From JAFEDN01 sp963832945 (GTDB lineage Bacteria; Pseudomonadota; Gammaproteobacteria; Coxiellales; Coxiellaceae), in NCBI GenBank assembly GCA_963832945.1, contig CAWHVV010000010.1, positions 124,001 through 188,000 on the forward strand: a stretch of DNA of 64,000 nucleotides, in the 5' to 3' direction. Below the pieces are notes generated by a model, which was not told the DNA's origin, searched no databases, and was given only the letters and a program-made list of their open reading frames with translations. The position numbers were made by a program, and so were the translations under genes. Below are positions 31,501 through 43,800 of this stretch, one piece after another (the first letter of the stretch is position 1; each line of letters opens with the position of its first letter).

Positions 31501-34225
31501 CTCCGCCAAGTACAAATCCATTGCTGCCATTCAAACTCGATAAGGCATGATGCTGCCGTTACTGCCCATTCCCGGTTCTCCAAACACCACATAACTGGCA
31601 CCTGCATATGAATTCGCCTCATAAGGCGCCCAATCATGCAGATCAGCCACTCCATCCCCATTGATATCTCCAGCGCCGTTGACTGAAGAACCACTATAAT
31701 CACCTGACTGCCACTCCGTCCAGAATAAACCCATTGCTACATTCAAACTCGATAGCGCAATGCTGCCACTACTGCCTGAACTCTGGTCCACCAAACACCA
31801 CATAGCTGACCCTTGCATTATGAATTCGCATAGGCGCACCAATGATTAAGTCAGCCACTCCATCATCATTGATATCTCCGGCGACGCTGACGGAACCGCC
31901 ACTATAATACCTGCTATTCCGCTCAGGACAAACCCATTGCTGCCATTCAAACTCGATAACGTGATACTGCCAGAACTGCCCATGCCCGGTCCTCCAAATA
32001 CCACATAGCTGGACCCTAGCACCAGAATTTGCCTATAGGCGCACCAATGATCAGATCAGCCACTCCATTCCCATTGATATCTCCGGCGGCCGCTGACTGA
32101 AATGCCACGTTATAACTGCCTGACAATCCGGTCAGGACAAAGCCATTGTTCCCATTCAAACTCGGATAGTGTGATGCTGCCGGTACTGCCCACGCCTGCG
32201 TTCACCAAACACCACATAACTGGCACCTGCCCCTAGAATTCGCCCGTAGCGCACCAATGATCAAATCAGCCACCCCATCCCCATTGATATCCCCTGCGCC
32301 ACTGACTGAATAACCACTGTATCACTATTTGCCACCCCATTCAGATTAAAACCTTTTGGCCGGTGTTAAGGTCGATAAACGAGACTGGCTGGAAAATAAC
32401 TTTGCGCTAAGTTAAAAGAAATTTGTGCGGGCCAGGGACCGGTCCAGGCAATGCCGGTGCTATACACACTCATGTTATAGCTGGGTGGATTCTGCGTGCC
32501 GTCATGGACAAATTGAATCGTGCCGTTGCTGATTTGTTGCTGAGTGAAATTATCCAGTGGAATACTCGGCGCACTGGTTGTTGAAAAATAACCATGAGCA
32601 ATTCCAGTAGGCACAAATACTAAAGTTTGATTATTATGATTGCGATCATACGCCCCCAAGTTAATGTAACTCAGCACAACAGAAGCACCGGCTATGATAT
32701 TGAGTTTATTATTGACTAATACCGGTGGCGCATCGCCAAACACCACATAACTACGGCCTTTAGCAGTACCATTGGGATAACCAAAAGCCCCAATCAGCAA
32801 GTCTGTTATTCCATCCCCATTGATATCTCCTGCACTGCTGACTGAATGACCACTGTAATCCCATTATTTTCCCCATCGAGTTTAAAGCCATTCGTTCCAT
32901 TTAAACTGGATAATGAAATATTTCCACTGCTTCCCACACTCCAGGACCACCAAACACCACATAACTGCGGCCTTTACCACTAGCGTTAGGATAACCATAA
33001 GCCCCAATCATTAAGTCAGCATAATCCATCACCATTGATATCTCCCACAGCACTGACTGGAATAACCACTACGATCATGATTATTTTCCCCATCGAGTTT
33101 AAAGCCATTGGTTCCATTTAAACTGGATAATGAAATATTCCCACTGCTACCCACTCCAGGACCACCAAACACCACATAACTGCGACCTTTAGCACTTCCC
33201 CGCAGGATAACCATCAGCCCCAATCAGTAAATCAGCATGCCCATCGCCATTGATATCTCCTGCAGCACTGACTGAACAACCACTAGAATCCCCATTATTT
33301 TCCCCATCGAGTTTAAAGCCATTGGTTCCGTTTAAACTGGATAATAAAATATCGCCACTGCTACCTACTCCCGGGCCACCAAATACCACATAGCTACGGC
33401 CTTTAGCATTACCCTAGCATAACCATAAGCTCCAATCAGTAAATCGGCATGGCCATCGCCATTGATATCTCCGGCAGTGCTGACTGACCAACCACTATAA
33501 TCACTGATTATTTTCTCCATCGAGTTTAAAACCATTGGTTCCATTTAAACTGGATAATGAAATATTTCCGCTGCTGCCCACCCCGGGACCGCCAAATACC
33601 ACATAGCTACGGCCTTTATAATTCCATGCAGGATAACCGATAAGCCCCAATCAGTAAGTCAGTATAGCCATCTCCATTGATATCTCCCGCGGCACTGACT
33701 GAAACACCACTATAATCCCCATTATTTTCCCCATCGAGTTTAAAACCATTGGCTCCATTTAAACTGGATAATGAAATATCCCCACTGCTACCCACTCCCA
33801 GGACCACCAAACACCACATAGCTACGGCCTTTACCACTTCCTGCGGTATAACCATAAGCCCCAATCAGCAAATCAGCATGCCCATCGCCATTGATATCCC
33901 CAGCACTGACTGAAATAACCACTCCAATCACTATTATTTTCCCCATCCAGTTTAAAGCCATTCGGTTCCATTTAAACTGGATAATGAAATATCCCCACTG
34001 CCACCCACTTCAGAGCCGCCAAACACCACATAGCTACGGCCTTTACCATTATACTGGATAACCATATGCCCCAATCAGTAAGTCAGCATGCCCATCTCCA
34101 TTGATATCTCCCGCAGCGCTGACGGAAATACCACTAGCATCACCATTATTTTCCCCATCGAGTTTAAAACCATTCTGGCCATTTAAAGCAGATAAATTGA
34201 ATACGGCTGGAAATTGTCCTTTCAT
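28540..34225 (-). pseudogene. Double FG-GAP propeller protein riddled with indels
   Basis: One family gene in many frames. It starts MKGQFPAVF at ATG 34225 after AAGGAGC. Despite constant frame loss between 34050 and 30730, the blade pattern can be followed at DNA level: seven units to about 32760, one CSPG-like repeat (32700..32400), then seven more units to about 30900. The region 30733..29440 encodes further repeats, and about 29500..29220 a different domain, resembling a dystroglycan-type cadherin-like domain (PAWLSFNPSTNRFSGTPTESG), with another frameshift near 29440. A membrane helix follows at about 29100..29170, then a divergent tail (VRPLGRAIAQRLKITGF). Blades in the first block are near-identical in sequence; almost all differences are indels, in the loop after GRSYVVFG. 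Decay or assembly error are both possible. Confidence 0.7.
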
Positions 34226-34308
34226 AAATTGCTCCTTATGTTGTTTAACGAACACTCTCATCCCAGAACTTAACCACGGTTATCCATGGCAAATCTGCCA
34301 TTTCTCAA

Positions 34309-34329
34309 TCCCGCGATCAAGTCGCGGGA
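34309..34329. repeat. Dispersed palindromic repeat
   Basis: TCCCGCGA-TCAAG-TCGCGGGA followed by TGACG. A second copy in the opposite reading lies at 44276..44296 inside a coding region. Repeats of this form (encoding IPRLDRGIQ or, reversed, IPRSSRGMT) are common dispersed elements in proteobacterial genomes. Confidence 0.65.
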
Positions 34330-34400
34330 TGACGTCAATACTCAACTTGACTCAGGGCTTGGGCAGCCCCAGCGTTGTTGAAATTTCGGTGGTCGGCATA

Positions 34401-37400
34401 TCACCTTGGCAATCTAAACCGGTAATGCCCGCCTGGGGTTAATACCGGCAGTCCTTTGATTTCACATAATGCTTGACGCTGAACGCCGGATGGGGTGATC
34501 CACGATAGCATCAGCGGATTATGGTCGTTAAGCCATAAACTCGGACGACGGAAATCCGCTCCTTCGATCTTCCATTCGCGCAAGCCGGGATGATTCGAAG
34601 CGGCGTGCGACAGTAAGGCCACGGCGGTATCGCGATAGAGTATTCGATGTTGAATACCCACCGCTGTGATCCACACCATCGCCGCTCCTCGCTGGCCTAG
34701 CAGGGTTCCCACCTGGCGAATTAACAGCGTGCCTAATTCAGGCCCTTCAGCGGTTGTGCGCTTTTTCTGAGATTTGGCTTCTTTATCTTCTTGTGGCAAT
34801 ATTCGACGGGTAATGAGGGTCAGTGATTCGCTTCCCATCATGCCACCGGCTGCCAGGATGATCGGAACTAAACTGCCCTGCGTCAGCGCTTCACCGCCAT
34901 GCCATAGCAACACACTCAGCCGGTGCAATGCGGTGAGACTGCAGAGCGGCTCTTTGAGTTCCGCTTTGAAGTCATCCAAGCGATCAGCTTTCTACTTTTC
35001 GATAGCCTGCTCAGCGTGATCGCGCTCATTCCCAACATTTGCAGTAATGCATAAGGCCCCAGGTAAATTTGCACACCCGCGCCCAGGCAGGTTCCCAAAA
35101 AGCCTAAACTGCGGCTGACCGGTTCTGTCCCTAAGTAAAGCCGCACCAGAGTTTCACTGCGGGTGGAGAGGCTTTCGGATCGGGTGATTGCCTGGACCAT
35201 TCGGCCAACGAGATGTGCTTCCTGCGCCGCTAAATCCTGCTCGGTTTTATGTTCTTTTTCTTCCTGGCTGCCTTCACCGGATAGAGAACGCCCCAGGAGT
35301 CGACCTAACTCGCCGCCTACTCCCAAAAACGAACTGTAATACACAAAATGCCAGGCGCGAGTCATATAATCGCAAGCCGTTTGGCGATCCTGGCGAATGT
35401 CCTCTTGCAGCGTGAACTCCCATCGGCGATTTTCCAGCCGAAGCTGACCTTGATGCTCTTGGAGCGTTTTCAGGTTTTCGATCACTTCTACCGTGATCAA
35501 AAAAGACGCCAGCACTGCTAACGGAAGTCCTTCGATCAGCGCTTGGGGATCGGGAAAACGCTGGGTGTATAAGTGTTTTTTCATCGCCTGATCTCGCGCC
35601 TGGATCGTGCGCGGCGAGAGTTTATCTTCGCCCGGTTGCTGATAGTTTGACCGGCGTTGAGTTTGCAATGTGCTCATAATCAAAACGGTCCGTAAGGCCG
35701 CTAACAGTTCTTGGTGCAGCGGAGCGTTGTGATGTTCTGTCTGCCGCCAACGATCGAGGATGGCCTGCACGCAACGTTCTTGGTGGTTCTTGGCAACCGT
35801 GTTGGGTTCGATCTCATGAGTTTGAGCGTGTTGTAACATCCCTAACACATCTTCCATCAATATCACCGAATAAGCCGTCGTCTGGGGGATGGCTTTAAAA
35901 TTCAAAGCCACCTGACCGCGACAGACTTTTTCCAAAGGCCCTTTCAACGCATTCACTATGGACGACTGAGCGGCGACGCCCAACACCATCACCTGCACTT
36001 GTCCATATAATTTTGGCGCGGTTTGGGTGAGCGTGAGCCTGAGCGCGTTAAGTAATTCCGGCGTCGGCGACATTTGTACGACTTTCTGCTCTTGCCACAA
36101 TTGACTGGCCAAAGCGGTATCCGGCACGGCATATTGGATCATCACCGCCACCGTTTGCGACTGTCCGGTTTGGGTGTTTTGGGTAGAAAACAGAAACGCG
36201 GCTCGCCAGTTATCGATATGCCCCTGCCGCGCTTGCCAATAGTGCAGCAAGGCTTGCAGAAATACCGTCTCCGTGACTGTGGCTTGCGGATACGCCGTTA
36301 ATTCAAACCCACCACTGCTGTCGCGGGACAATTTGGCGTCAGCGGTCGAAGCGATTTGATACGCCCGTAAAATCCCGGCCATCATGGCGGGTGTATAAGC
36401 GGGACCGCTATATTTATACTCAGGCAAGCTTTCCGGTGGCTTTTCTTTGGGTACCGAGGGGGCGGAAGTTTCCGCCAGTGTGGGTGGGGAAATAGGCGAC
36501 AGTACACTCTCCTTTTTCTCATCGTTTTCATTGATTTTTTTCACTTCTTTTTGACGGTTGGGAATTTGCTTTTTGAGTTTCTCTCGGGGCAATTCATAAA
36601 GCTGATCCACAGCCATTTTTTTAAAGTGACCATTTTTCGGTAATTCAATCCTTATCCGTGGGGTCGTGGGTGGGTTTGAAATCACCCCGGTGAAGATCAC
36701 CACTTCGATTTCCGTAAAAAGCCGGCGAATCCCGGCCATCAAAGTCTTATTTTTGAGATAGCGCTGGGTTTTGGGTTGTTGATCGCTAATGCGATGTTGA
36801 TTCCACAGATCTTGCGCTAAGGTCAAGTTGGGATTTAACCAGCGGATGATCAAACCCCTGGATTGCGCCTGCTCTACGCCTGAAAACAGATACAGCACGG
36901 CCCGTTCTCCCACCTTTCCCTGCTGCTCATGCCAATATTTTAAGGTGTTTTGCACAAAAAAATCACCGTTAAATAAATTCTCCTTACGGCTCACTAATTC
37001 AAATTCATGAGAATGCGTCTCGGCTTTTCCTTCGCTAGACGGCAGCCAACGCTTAATCTCCCATTGACCGGTTGCCCCGTCAACGCTTTCTTCCGTTCCG
37101 GTGCACCATGTCAAAGCCTGGGAGGGTTTTGAGGGTTTTTCATCCAGGGTTTTCAGGGCTTCCATGAGCCAAGAAGCCTCTGCCGGATCGGCGGTGGGTT
37201 TCGGAAATTCAAGGGAGGAGGATGTGGATGAGTGTGAAGGCGATTGAACAACGGTTTTGATATCCGTTGAGATATCTGATATTGAGGAAGTCGTCATCGC
37301 TCCTGATGAAGCGGTGGAGGTCGCCAACAACGTTTCCAAAGATTGGGCCGGTTCGATCAGCGCTGACCCTAACACGGTTTGTAATCGGGACAAAGTCAGC

Positions 37401-38089
37401 CGATCCGTTTGGGTAAAACTTACACCACCGTAACTGACTGCCATAATCGCAAAATACAGCGCCCACCAGCTACTGTCTGCCGGTTCATTACATAGATCAC
37501 GGCAGCCATGAAGAAACCCGAGCTGTTTAAATACGGGTTCTACGGCGATTCGCACAGGACGGCCATTTTGCATAGCTGGAACCTGACAGCCCCGGATCAA
37601 CACTTGGCAAAAACTCATGATTTCCACTGGCGCTTGATTCGGCGTGAGCTGTTTTTGGGGATCAAAATAATACATCAAAGGATTTTGATTATTGCCCACC
37701 GGCTTCCCTTCGGGAGGTTGATAATTTTGAGGCACAATCACTATGGCCTGCCAAGCATTCATCGTCACGATGGGGGAACGGAATTTTTGTTCCGTTTGCG
37801 GCTGCGCTACCAACATCACCACTGGTTTCTTCAACGGCGTTAATGGCCGCAGCACCTGCAAATACCGCACCGATCCCGCCGCTTGCGCAGGTCCTCTCGC
37901 TAAAGGCGACGCCTGCACAGACAACGCCGGATCGATTACATGGACACTATCGCCGAATAGCCGTTGCAGAATGGTCATCATCTGCTGGGGTTTAAGTTCA
38001 GCAGAGGATAAAGGCGATAACGAAGGTGAGTTTGAATCTTTGGTCTCTGATAAGGCTGATAATAACTGTTTGAGAGTTTGTCCTTTCAT
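34401..38089 (-). pseudogene. Large unknown protein (about 1230 codons) with one frameshift
   Basis: I do not recognise this protein. It starts at ATG 38089 after AAGGA. The first frame runs 1057 codons to 34916; a second frame (34979..34401) continues it with no gap in homologous-looking sequence, so a single indel at about 34980-35000 probably split one gene of about 1230 codons. The N-terminal half contains serine- and glutamine-rich linkers, a lysine/glutamate-rich segment (about 36500..36590) and two similar segments (LKYWHEQQGKVGERAVLYLF and LLHYWQARQGHIDNWRAAFL) that look like an internal duplication. The C-terminal part has hydrophobic stretches (FLGTCLGAGVQIYLGPYALL). The SecB homologue lies 22 bases upstream on the same strand, so the two are probably co-transcribed. 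It may be a secreted substrate of that chaperone, but this is a guess. Confidence 0.55.
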
Positions 38090-38111
38090 TGATTTTATTC
38101 CTTTTTAATTG

Positions 38112-38603
38112 TTATTGCACCACCGCGCCACTCTGCGTTTTTTCTTGCTGCGCCTGCGCTTGTTGCTGCTGCTGGTGTTGACGATACAACTGGATAAAAT
38201 CCAGCGGCGCTAAATATACCGGTTGCAAATTGGATTGGGTTAAAATCTGATTGATCATCACCCCCGCGTACGGAAATAAAAAATTAGAACAAGTGCCGTA
38301 CAATACCATCTCTCGCTGTTGAGGATCTTCGGTGGTGATGGTAAATAAACCCGCTTGTTCAAAATAAATCTCAAACACCGGTTTATCCTCTTGTTGGGCG
38401 TTGATTTGCAAGGCCAGAATCACCTCCGTCCGCTCATTGCCGACCTCATTGAGGCGTGGATTCGCGCGCAAATCAATTTTCGGATTCCACGCTTGAGTCC
38501 AGTCTTCAGGCAATCCCTGGATCACGACGCGTTGATTTTTACTATAAATCCGGTGGATTTGAATATTGACCGATTGACCGGCCGTATTGAGTTCTTTTGA
38601 CAT
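38112..38603 (-). CDS. secB: SecB-family export chaperone
   Basis: 163 residues. It matches SecB along its length: an N-terminal beta region (VNIQIHRIYSKNQR), a core WNPKIDLRANPRL then EVILALQINA, the motif EQAGLFTI, the segment CSNFLFPYAG (CPNILFPYAR in classical SecB), and LAPLDFIQLYRQ at the end, followed by a glutamine-rich tail. SecB is a cytosolic tetramer that holds preproteins unfolded and passes them to SecA. I start it at ATG 38603 (AAGGAG ahead) instead of the longer frame from 38684, whose extra 27 residues have no SecB counterpart. It is not in its usual housekeeping context and sits directly upstream of a very large protein gene, so it may be a second, dedicated copy. Confidence 0.85.
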   Translation of the reverse strand: MSKELNTAGQSVNIQIHRIYSKNQRVVIQGLPEDWTQAWNPKIDLRANPRLNEVGNERTEVILALQINAQQEDKPVFEIYFEQAGLFTITTEDPQQREMVLYGTCSNFLFPYAGVMINQILTQSNLQPVYLAPLDFIQLYRQHQQQQQAQAQQEKTQSGAVVQ

Positions 38604-38944
38604 GATGAGTACTCCTTGTAGTTGAATAAAAAAACAAATGAGGGTGAGAGACGAGAATCTTGCTGGGCAAGAGGGAAAAATCATTTCAGATAGAAACGCG
38701 ACAGAAAAACATCCTGCTCAATCATTCGTGAAATGCTATACGACTGAACTTCCCTTTCTCAGCACCTGGTCTTACTCTTTCCTTAGCACATTAATTAACC
38801 GACCGTGATATTTCCTTATTTTCACAGTTTGGGACGTTCCTATTGTTAATGAGACTGAAGGGTTTGTAAATAAAAAAATTCTTAAGATTTGATTAAAGAA
38901 AATTCTCAGAACGCTTGGAAATGGGAAGCATAACCAAAGGGAGG
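38604..38944. other. Intergenic region upstream of secB
   Basis: 341 bases with no gene I can support. It presumably contains the promoter for the minus-strand secB operon, but I see no clear -35/-10 pair. Confidence 0.35.
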
Positions 38945-39190
38945 GTTCAGTGATGGCAGCCCAAAGGAAAACTCACCGTGACGTTCTTGCCATCGCCGCC
39001 ACCATCGGCTTATGGTGTGACGGCTGGGCATGAGCTGGTGGCTGATATTGCGGTATGAGCGACCGGCTAACTTCAGCAAAAAAGCAGCTTCTTAAACCGA
39101 CCAAAGATACCACCGCCGAGGCGAAATGCATTCTGGCAACACCGAACAGGTGCGATGGCAAGTGGAGCAATAAAATCGGGAAATGGGAAT
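38945..39190 (-). pseudogene. Transposase fragment (DUF6431-like)
   Basis: Read on the minus strand, one frame gives a zinc-finger-like CSTCHRTCSVLPECI, then RRWYLWSV, a TAA stop, then RSYRNISHQLMPSRHTISR and RWWRRWQERHGEF. This resembles the N-terminal zinc-binding and helix-turn-helix part of a short transposase-like family (CxxCxRTFSRLPE, LLPSRRTVGRWW). Only the fragment remains and it has an in-frame stop. It replaces the C-terminal end of the adjacent recombinase gene. Confidence 0.5.
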
Positions 39191-39904
39191 CGGATTTAAC
39201 AGTTGAGCGTAACCATGGCGTAGACTATGAGAACGAATGCCTATTTTTTGTAATTGTTTGTCATAGAAATAACGATGCCGGATATACGATTTACCCGCGG
39301 GAATTAAGGATTGATCAGCCCGTTTGACGAATTGTTTGGCTTCATTCAGCCAGTATCGTTGTTCCTGAGTACGAACCGGTATTTCACGGGGCCGATTGCC
39401 TTTACACCAGGAACCCAGCAGTACTAATTTTCCACCCTGATCAGCCGCAATGGGCTTTATTTTCAGAGATTCTTCGCGCCTTAATCCAAAACAGCGTTGC
39501 AATTCCAGGGAAATACGCACGCCCTGATCGGTAATTCTGGTCAGATCATGATTGAAAATGGCGCGATTTTTGACGGCGATACTCTGCCGCCTGCCAATTT
39601 TAAGGTCTGCATTCGAAGGAATAATTTCTGGTTTATTGATAAGCACTGCTAAATGTCGAAGAGCCGCTATCCGATTTTTAATCGTGCCGTTACCTAAATT
39701 CTTTTTCTGCCAGTTCTCTGTTAACGCCACAACATGCTTGCGCTTTAATTGTTGGACAGAGGGGATTTTGTAGCCCAATTCGACTAATTCTTTGGCTGCG
39801 CTCATAAGAATTTGCCGCCGCTCAGCACGCGTCGCGTAAGCGCCGAAATTATCGCAACTCAATGTCATGTAAAAAGAGCGTGCCAATTGTTTTTTGACAT
39901 TCAT
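39092..39904 (-). pseudogene. Tyrosine recombinase (integrase), C-terminally truncated
   Basis: The frame is open from 40060; I place the start at ATG 39904. It has an N-terminal SAM-like DNA-binding region (LARSFYMTLSCDNFGAYATR) and the catalytic core: an arginine in the GLRREESLKI helix and the HSLRHGYA box. The usual continuation with the catalytic tyrosine is missing: the frame changes at about 39190 into a transposase scrap and then stops. Integrases of this type move integrative elements and phages, so this is the relic of a mobile island. A separate integrase C-terminal fragment lies at 59361..59606. Confidence 0.7.
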
Positions 39905-40060
39905 GGAAAAATAATCCTGTTTTGAGGTAACCGGACTGTTCTCAGAAACGGCATTAATGCTCAGTGTTAAGCCTCCAATCGTTACACCGTTCGGTATACG
40001 ACGGCTGTCGCCATAAAATGCCGACAGCGATGAAGCCAGGTGCGAGAAACAGTCAAACAA

Positions 40061-40815
40061 AGCGTTTTAAAAGATGGTGAAACCATTTAGAAACTGGACG
40101 ATTCCGTTCAAAAATTTGAAAAGAACATCCCAAAGACGATTAAATCCATGCGGATTTAATGAATGAATTGTATAAAGACCCGAAATTTTCAGAAAAATTC
40201 AAAGAATTGATCTAAACGAAGATTAAGTTCGTTCGATAAAGACAAAAACGACCTTGATGACATTGCCGCTTCTTCAGGAGAATCCTAAAGAAGAGCGAAA
40301 ACACTATAGAATGATCAGTATGGCTACTGAACATCTATCCATTCTGCGGATTTAAGTCGTGCAGAACCGACTCACAGAAAAAAGTATAATTTAATTGAAT
40401 ATATAATTCAATAGTTATTTTAAAAATATTTTTTAATTCATGGAATGGATATATTTTCAGAAAATTTATTGATCAGTAGATTATTTTATGGCCGGGATTT
40501 TTGCGTCCTGGCCCACGTTTTTTATGACCGGCATCTGGAAAAAGTGACGTATTGCCAAAATTTTTATTCTAAATTAATCGGTTATTTTATTGAGGAGTTC
40601 GCGTCACTGTAGAAAACTGCGTTTTCATACAGTGACGCGATGCATAATGATTGACCTGAATCAAATTTTAATAAGCAAAAGTCATGGCCAGATTGATTCA
40701 TCCCAGCCATTTGATCTTGCTGAACAACTCAAGATTGTGATACTTTTTCTTGTCCCAAAATAGAAGTTCGTATGGAAAAAACAAACTGCATTCAATTCAA
40801 GGAGAGGTGTTAACC
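40061..40815. other. Gene-poor region upstream of the TIR-kinase gene
   Basis: Roughly 750 bases with only short broken frames, for example a relic ending FSEKFKELI near 40200. It contains a strong inverted repeat at 40601..40638 and must hold the promoter of the gene starting at 40816, but I cannot assign one with confidence. Confidence 0.4.
40601..40638. repeat. Long inverted repeat
   Basis: Left arm GCGTCACTGTAGAAAAC, loop TGC, right arm GTTTTCATACAGTGACGC; the arms pair completely except for one bulged base. No T tract follows. It could be a small mobile-element end, a terminator for upstream transcription, or a binding site. Confidence 0.6.
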
Positions 40816-43800
40816 ATGATTAGGCCATCCAATTCAGTGGAATCCTCTGAACTTATCCAACTACGTCAGCAGGTCCGGCAAAATGAAATTAAAGAACGGC
40901 AAAGCTTACTGAGAGAATTTCTCGGTAATGTCAAAGAAATGATTAAAAGAGAGGCAAAGGAACATTTGTCTAACCTCGATGAGGGCCACCGGTCACCGCT
41001 GATTCAGCCTCAAGTTTTTATCAGTTACGCCTGGGAAGCCGCCGAAACACCAAAGCTTACCCATTTACAGACGCTTTTATCCCAAATAGATAGTGATTTA
41101 GCAGCGGCTGGAATCATCACCTGGTTTGATAAAAAGCGTATGACCGGCGACATAGCAGAACAGATGCGTGCTGGTATCCAAGAGAGTGACTACGCGTTAT
41201 TAATTGGCACCCATCGTTATGCTGAACGCACTCAGCCTGACAGCAAAACCAACGTGCGCAAAGAATTGGACTTCACCCTAGCCAAAGCGAAAGAAAACCC
41301 AAATTTCCTGCTGCCGTTGATGCTGGAAGGGGATTACGGGACTACTTTTCCCACCGTGGGCCAATATCTCATCCGTGACTGCAAATCCTGGTATTCTTTG
41401 GAACAAGGACAGTGGCAATCTCAGGAAAAATATATTCAAGACCTCACCAAATCTGAGTCTGAAGGGATTTTGTATTGTTTGCTGGGATTGAATCGCTGTG
41501 AACGGTCGCTGATTAAATATCGCCAAGCCTGTTTGAAGCAATACCAGGAAAAACAACAGGCGTTGATGAATGCGTTACAGTTATTGTCTCAACGCACGGA
41601 TGCTTCGGATGGCAAACCGAGCCCCCACCGTCCTCTTGGTCCTTCTATTCAATTAACGCCGGTGCTGCAAATTCCTTTCGAGGCGCTAGAATACGACAAA
41701 AAAGCTGACAAAATCGGCAGCGGCAGTTATGGCGAGGTTTACCGCGGCTGGTGGCAAGGCCAACAAACCGTCGCCATTAAAGCACTGACCGGCAGCCTGA
41801 CCGCCGACGCCGAAAAGGATTTATATCGAGAAGCCGGCATTATGGCGTATGTCGCCAAGGGGTCCAAAGAACCCTATCCTGCCGTGCGGCTGTTTGGGTT
41901 GGCGGCGGCCAAACCGGATTACGCATTGGTGATGGAATATCTGCCCCATGGCACGCTGTTTGATTTATTACAAACTCAAAGCGAAGCTAAATTGCCCTGG
42001 GATTTACGTTACCAACTGGCGATCGATATTGCCGATGGCATAGCGCTGTTGCATCGTCAACAAATCCTGCATTGTGATCTCAGAAGTCATAACGTTCTAT
42101 TGACCATTACCGATGGACATTTACGGGCCAAGCTCAGTGATTTTGGCTTATCGATCGTGAAAAGCAGCGTCCGCGCCACTACAACGACTAAAAAAATGGA
42201 CAGTGTCGGCACGCGGGCGTGGATGGCGCCGGAATTGCACAAGCGCGGCGGCCAATCCTCTCCAGCGTCGGACATGTACAGCTATGGCATGGTGTTATGG
42301 GAATTACTGACCCATGCAATACCGTTTACGGATGCGCAGGGAGACCCCAGTTTGATTAGTGAATGGATCAGTAAAGGCGAAACCGAAACGATTCCCGGCG
42401 AGTGCCCACCGAAATTGGCAGAGTTAATCAAAAAATGCTGGTCGTTAAGACCGGAAGATCGCCCGACGATTGAAATAGTGCAAAAGGAGTTAGCAGCACT
42501 GGCGAAAGCTCACCTATTATCAGCTGAAACACAAGCAATCATTAAAAAGTTACAAGAAAACCAAAAAGAAAGTGAAGCCAAATGGAATGCGCGTAGGCAA
42601 GGAAAACCCCAGATGGCTTTAGGGCAAACAACAGACTCAAAACAAGAGACCAAATTGGATGCTAAAGAACGAGAAAAACCGCAGGACAAAGATTTAGAAG
42701 TATATGACCTTGTTTTGATGGCTGTAAATACTGAGCAGCAAATTGATGTTCAAAAAATAAAAGAATTTTTGAAAGAAAACAAAGGACTGATGGGGAAACC
42801 TATTTTAATTAAACAGGGAGATGGATTTATCTTATATGGCTTGTCTGAACAGGGGAAATGGAAGTTAACCCATGGATTAGACGTCAGTAAGTTTAAAAAT
42901 TTAAAATTTGGTGATTCTTACAACGCCTTAGAAGACAATGAAGAAAAATTAATTTTAAGATTATCCGAAATCACAGCAAGAAGAGATGATCTATTGAGGC
43001 AACAGGAGAAACAACCCCATAGCCGTATCGAAAAAGAATTAGAAATCCGATTGAAACAAATTGATGACATTGAACGGCAACTCAATACAGATCAAAAATC
43101 GCAGCAAAGAGACTTATCGAAAAACAAATTCAATCTGGTTATTATTAAGACAAAAGGCGGTGGGGATTGTGCTTTACATGCGATTTTGGGTGAGTGGAAT
43201 AAAGCAGAAGAGCAGCTGGTTTGCTCCGAAATTAAAGAAAAAAGAGCGCAAATTCGAACTGCTATTATGAGTAAAGATAATAAGTCAGACATGAAAGATT
43301 TGATTGGGTCAGGTATTAAAGAGTTAATCATGTCTGGCCGCAATGATATTGGTAAGTTTACTCAAGAATTGAGGAAAGGTTATCGCCAATTTTTAAATGA
43401 CCAAAAAGATTTACCATCACAGAGTTGGTCACAGTTCGAAGCCGTTTTGCAACAGCCTCAACATCAAGTCATTATGGATTATATCCAAAAGAAACATCAA
43501 CTGAATAAAACAACCTCTTCGCCGCGGGATCAATTTCATGATGCTTTAAACAAAAATAATGGAGAATTATATGGATGCATACTTTCTTTACCCACATTAC
43601 ACGAAGCTTTTCAAGAGTATAATCAATTACAAAAAACCGAATTTGATTGGGACTATCTTATTTCTGAAAATATAAAGCAAGAATATGCTGATTTTTTGGG
43701 TACTCCGCATAATTGGTTACTCCCTTCGGAGTTGGCTATTATAGCCCATGTTTTTCATGTAACGGTCATTTATTATCCTAGTCCGAATTCTTTTCCCTTA

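Noticed and set aside
34916..34999. Programmed ribosomal frameshift in the 1230-codon gene
   Set aside because: I see no canonical slippery heptamer or following structure; the CGAAAAGTAG context does not fit, so a simple indel is preferred.
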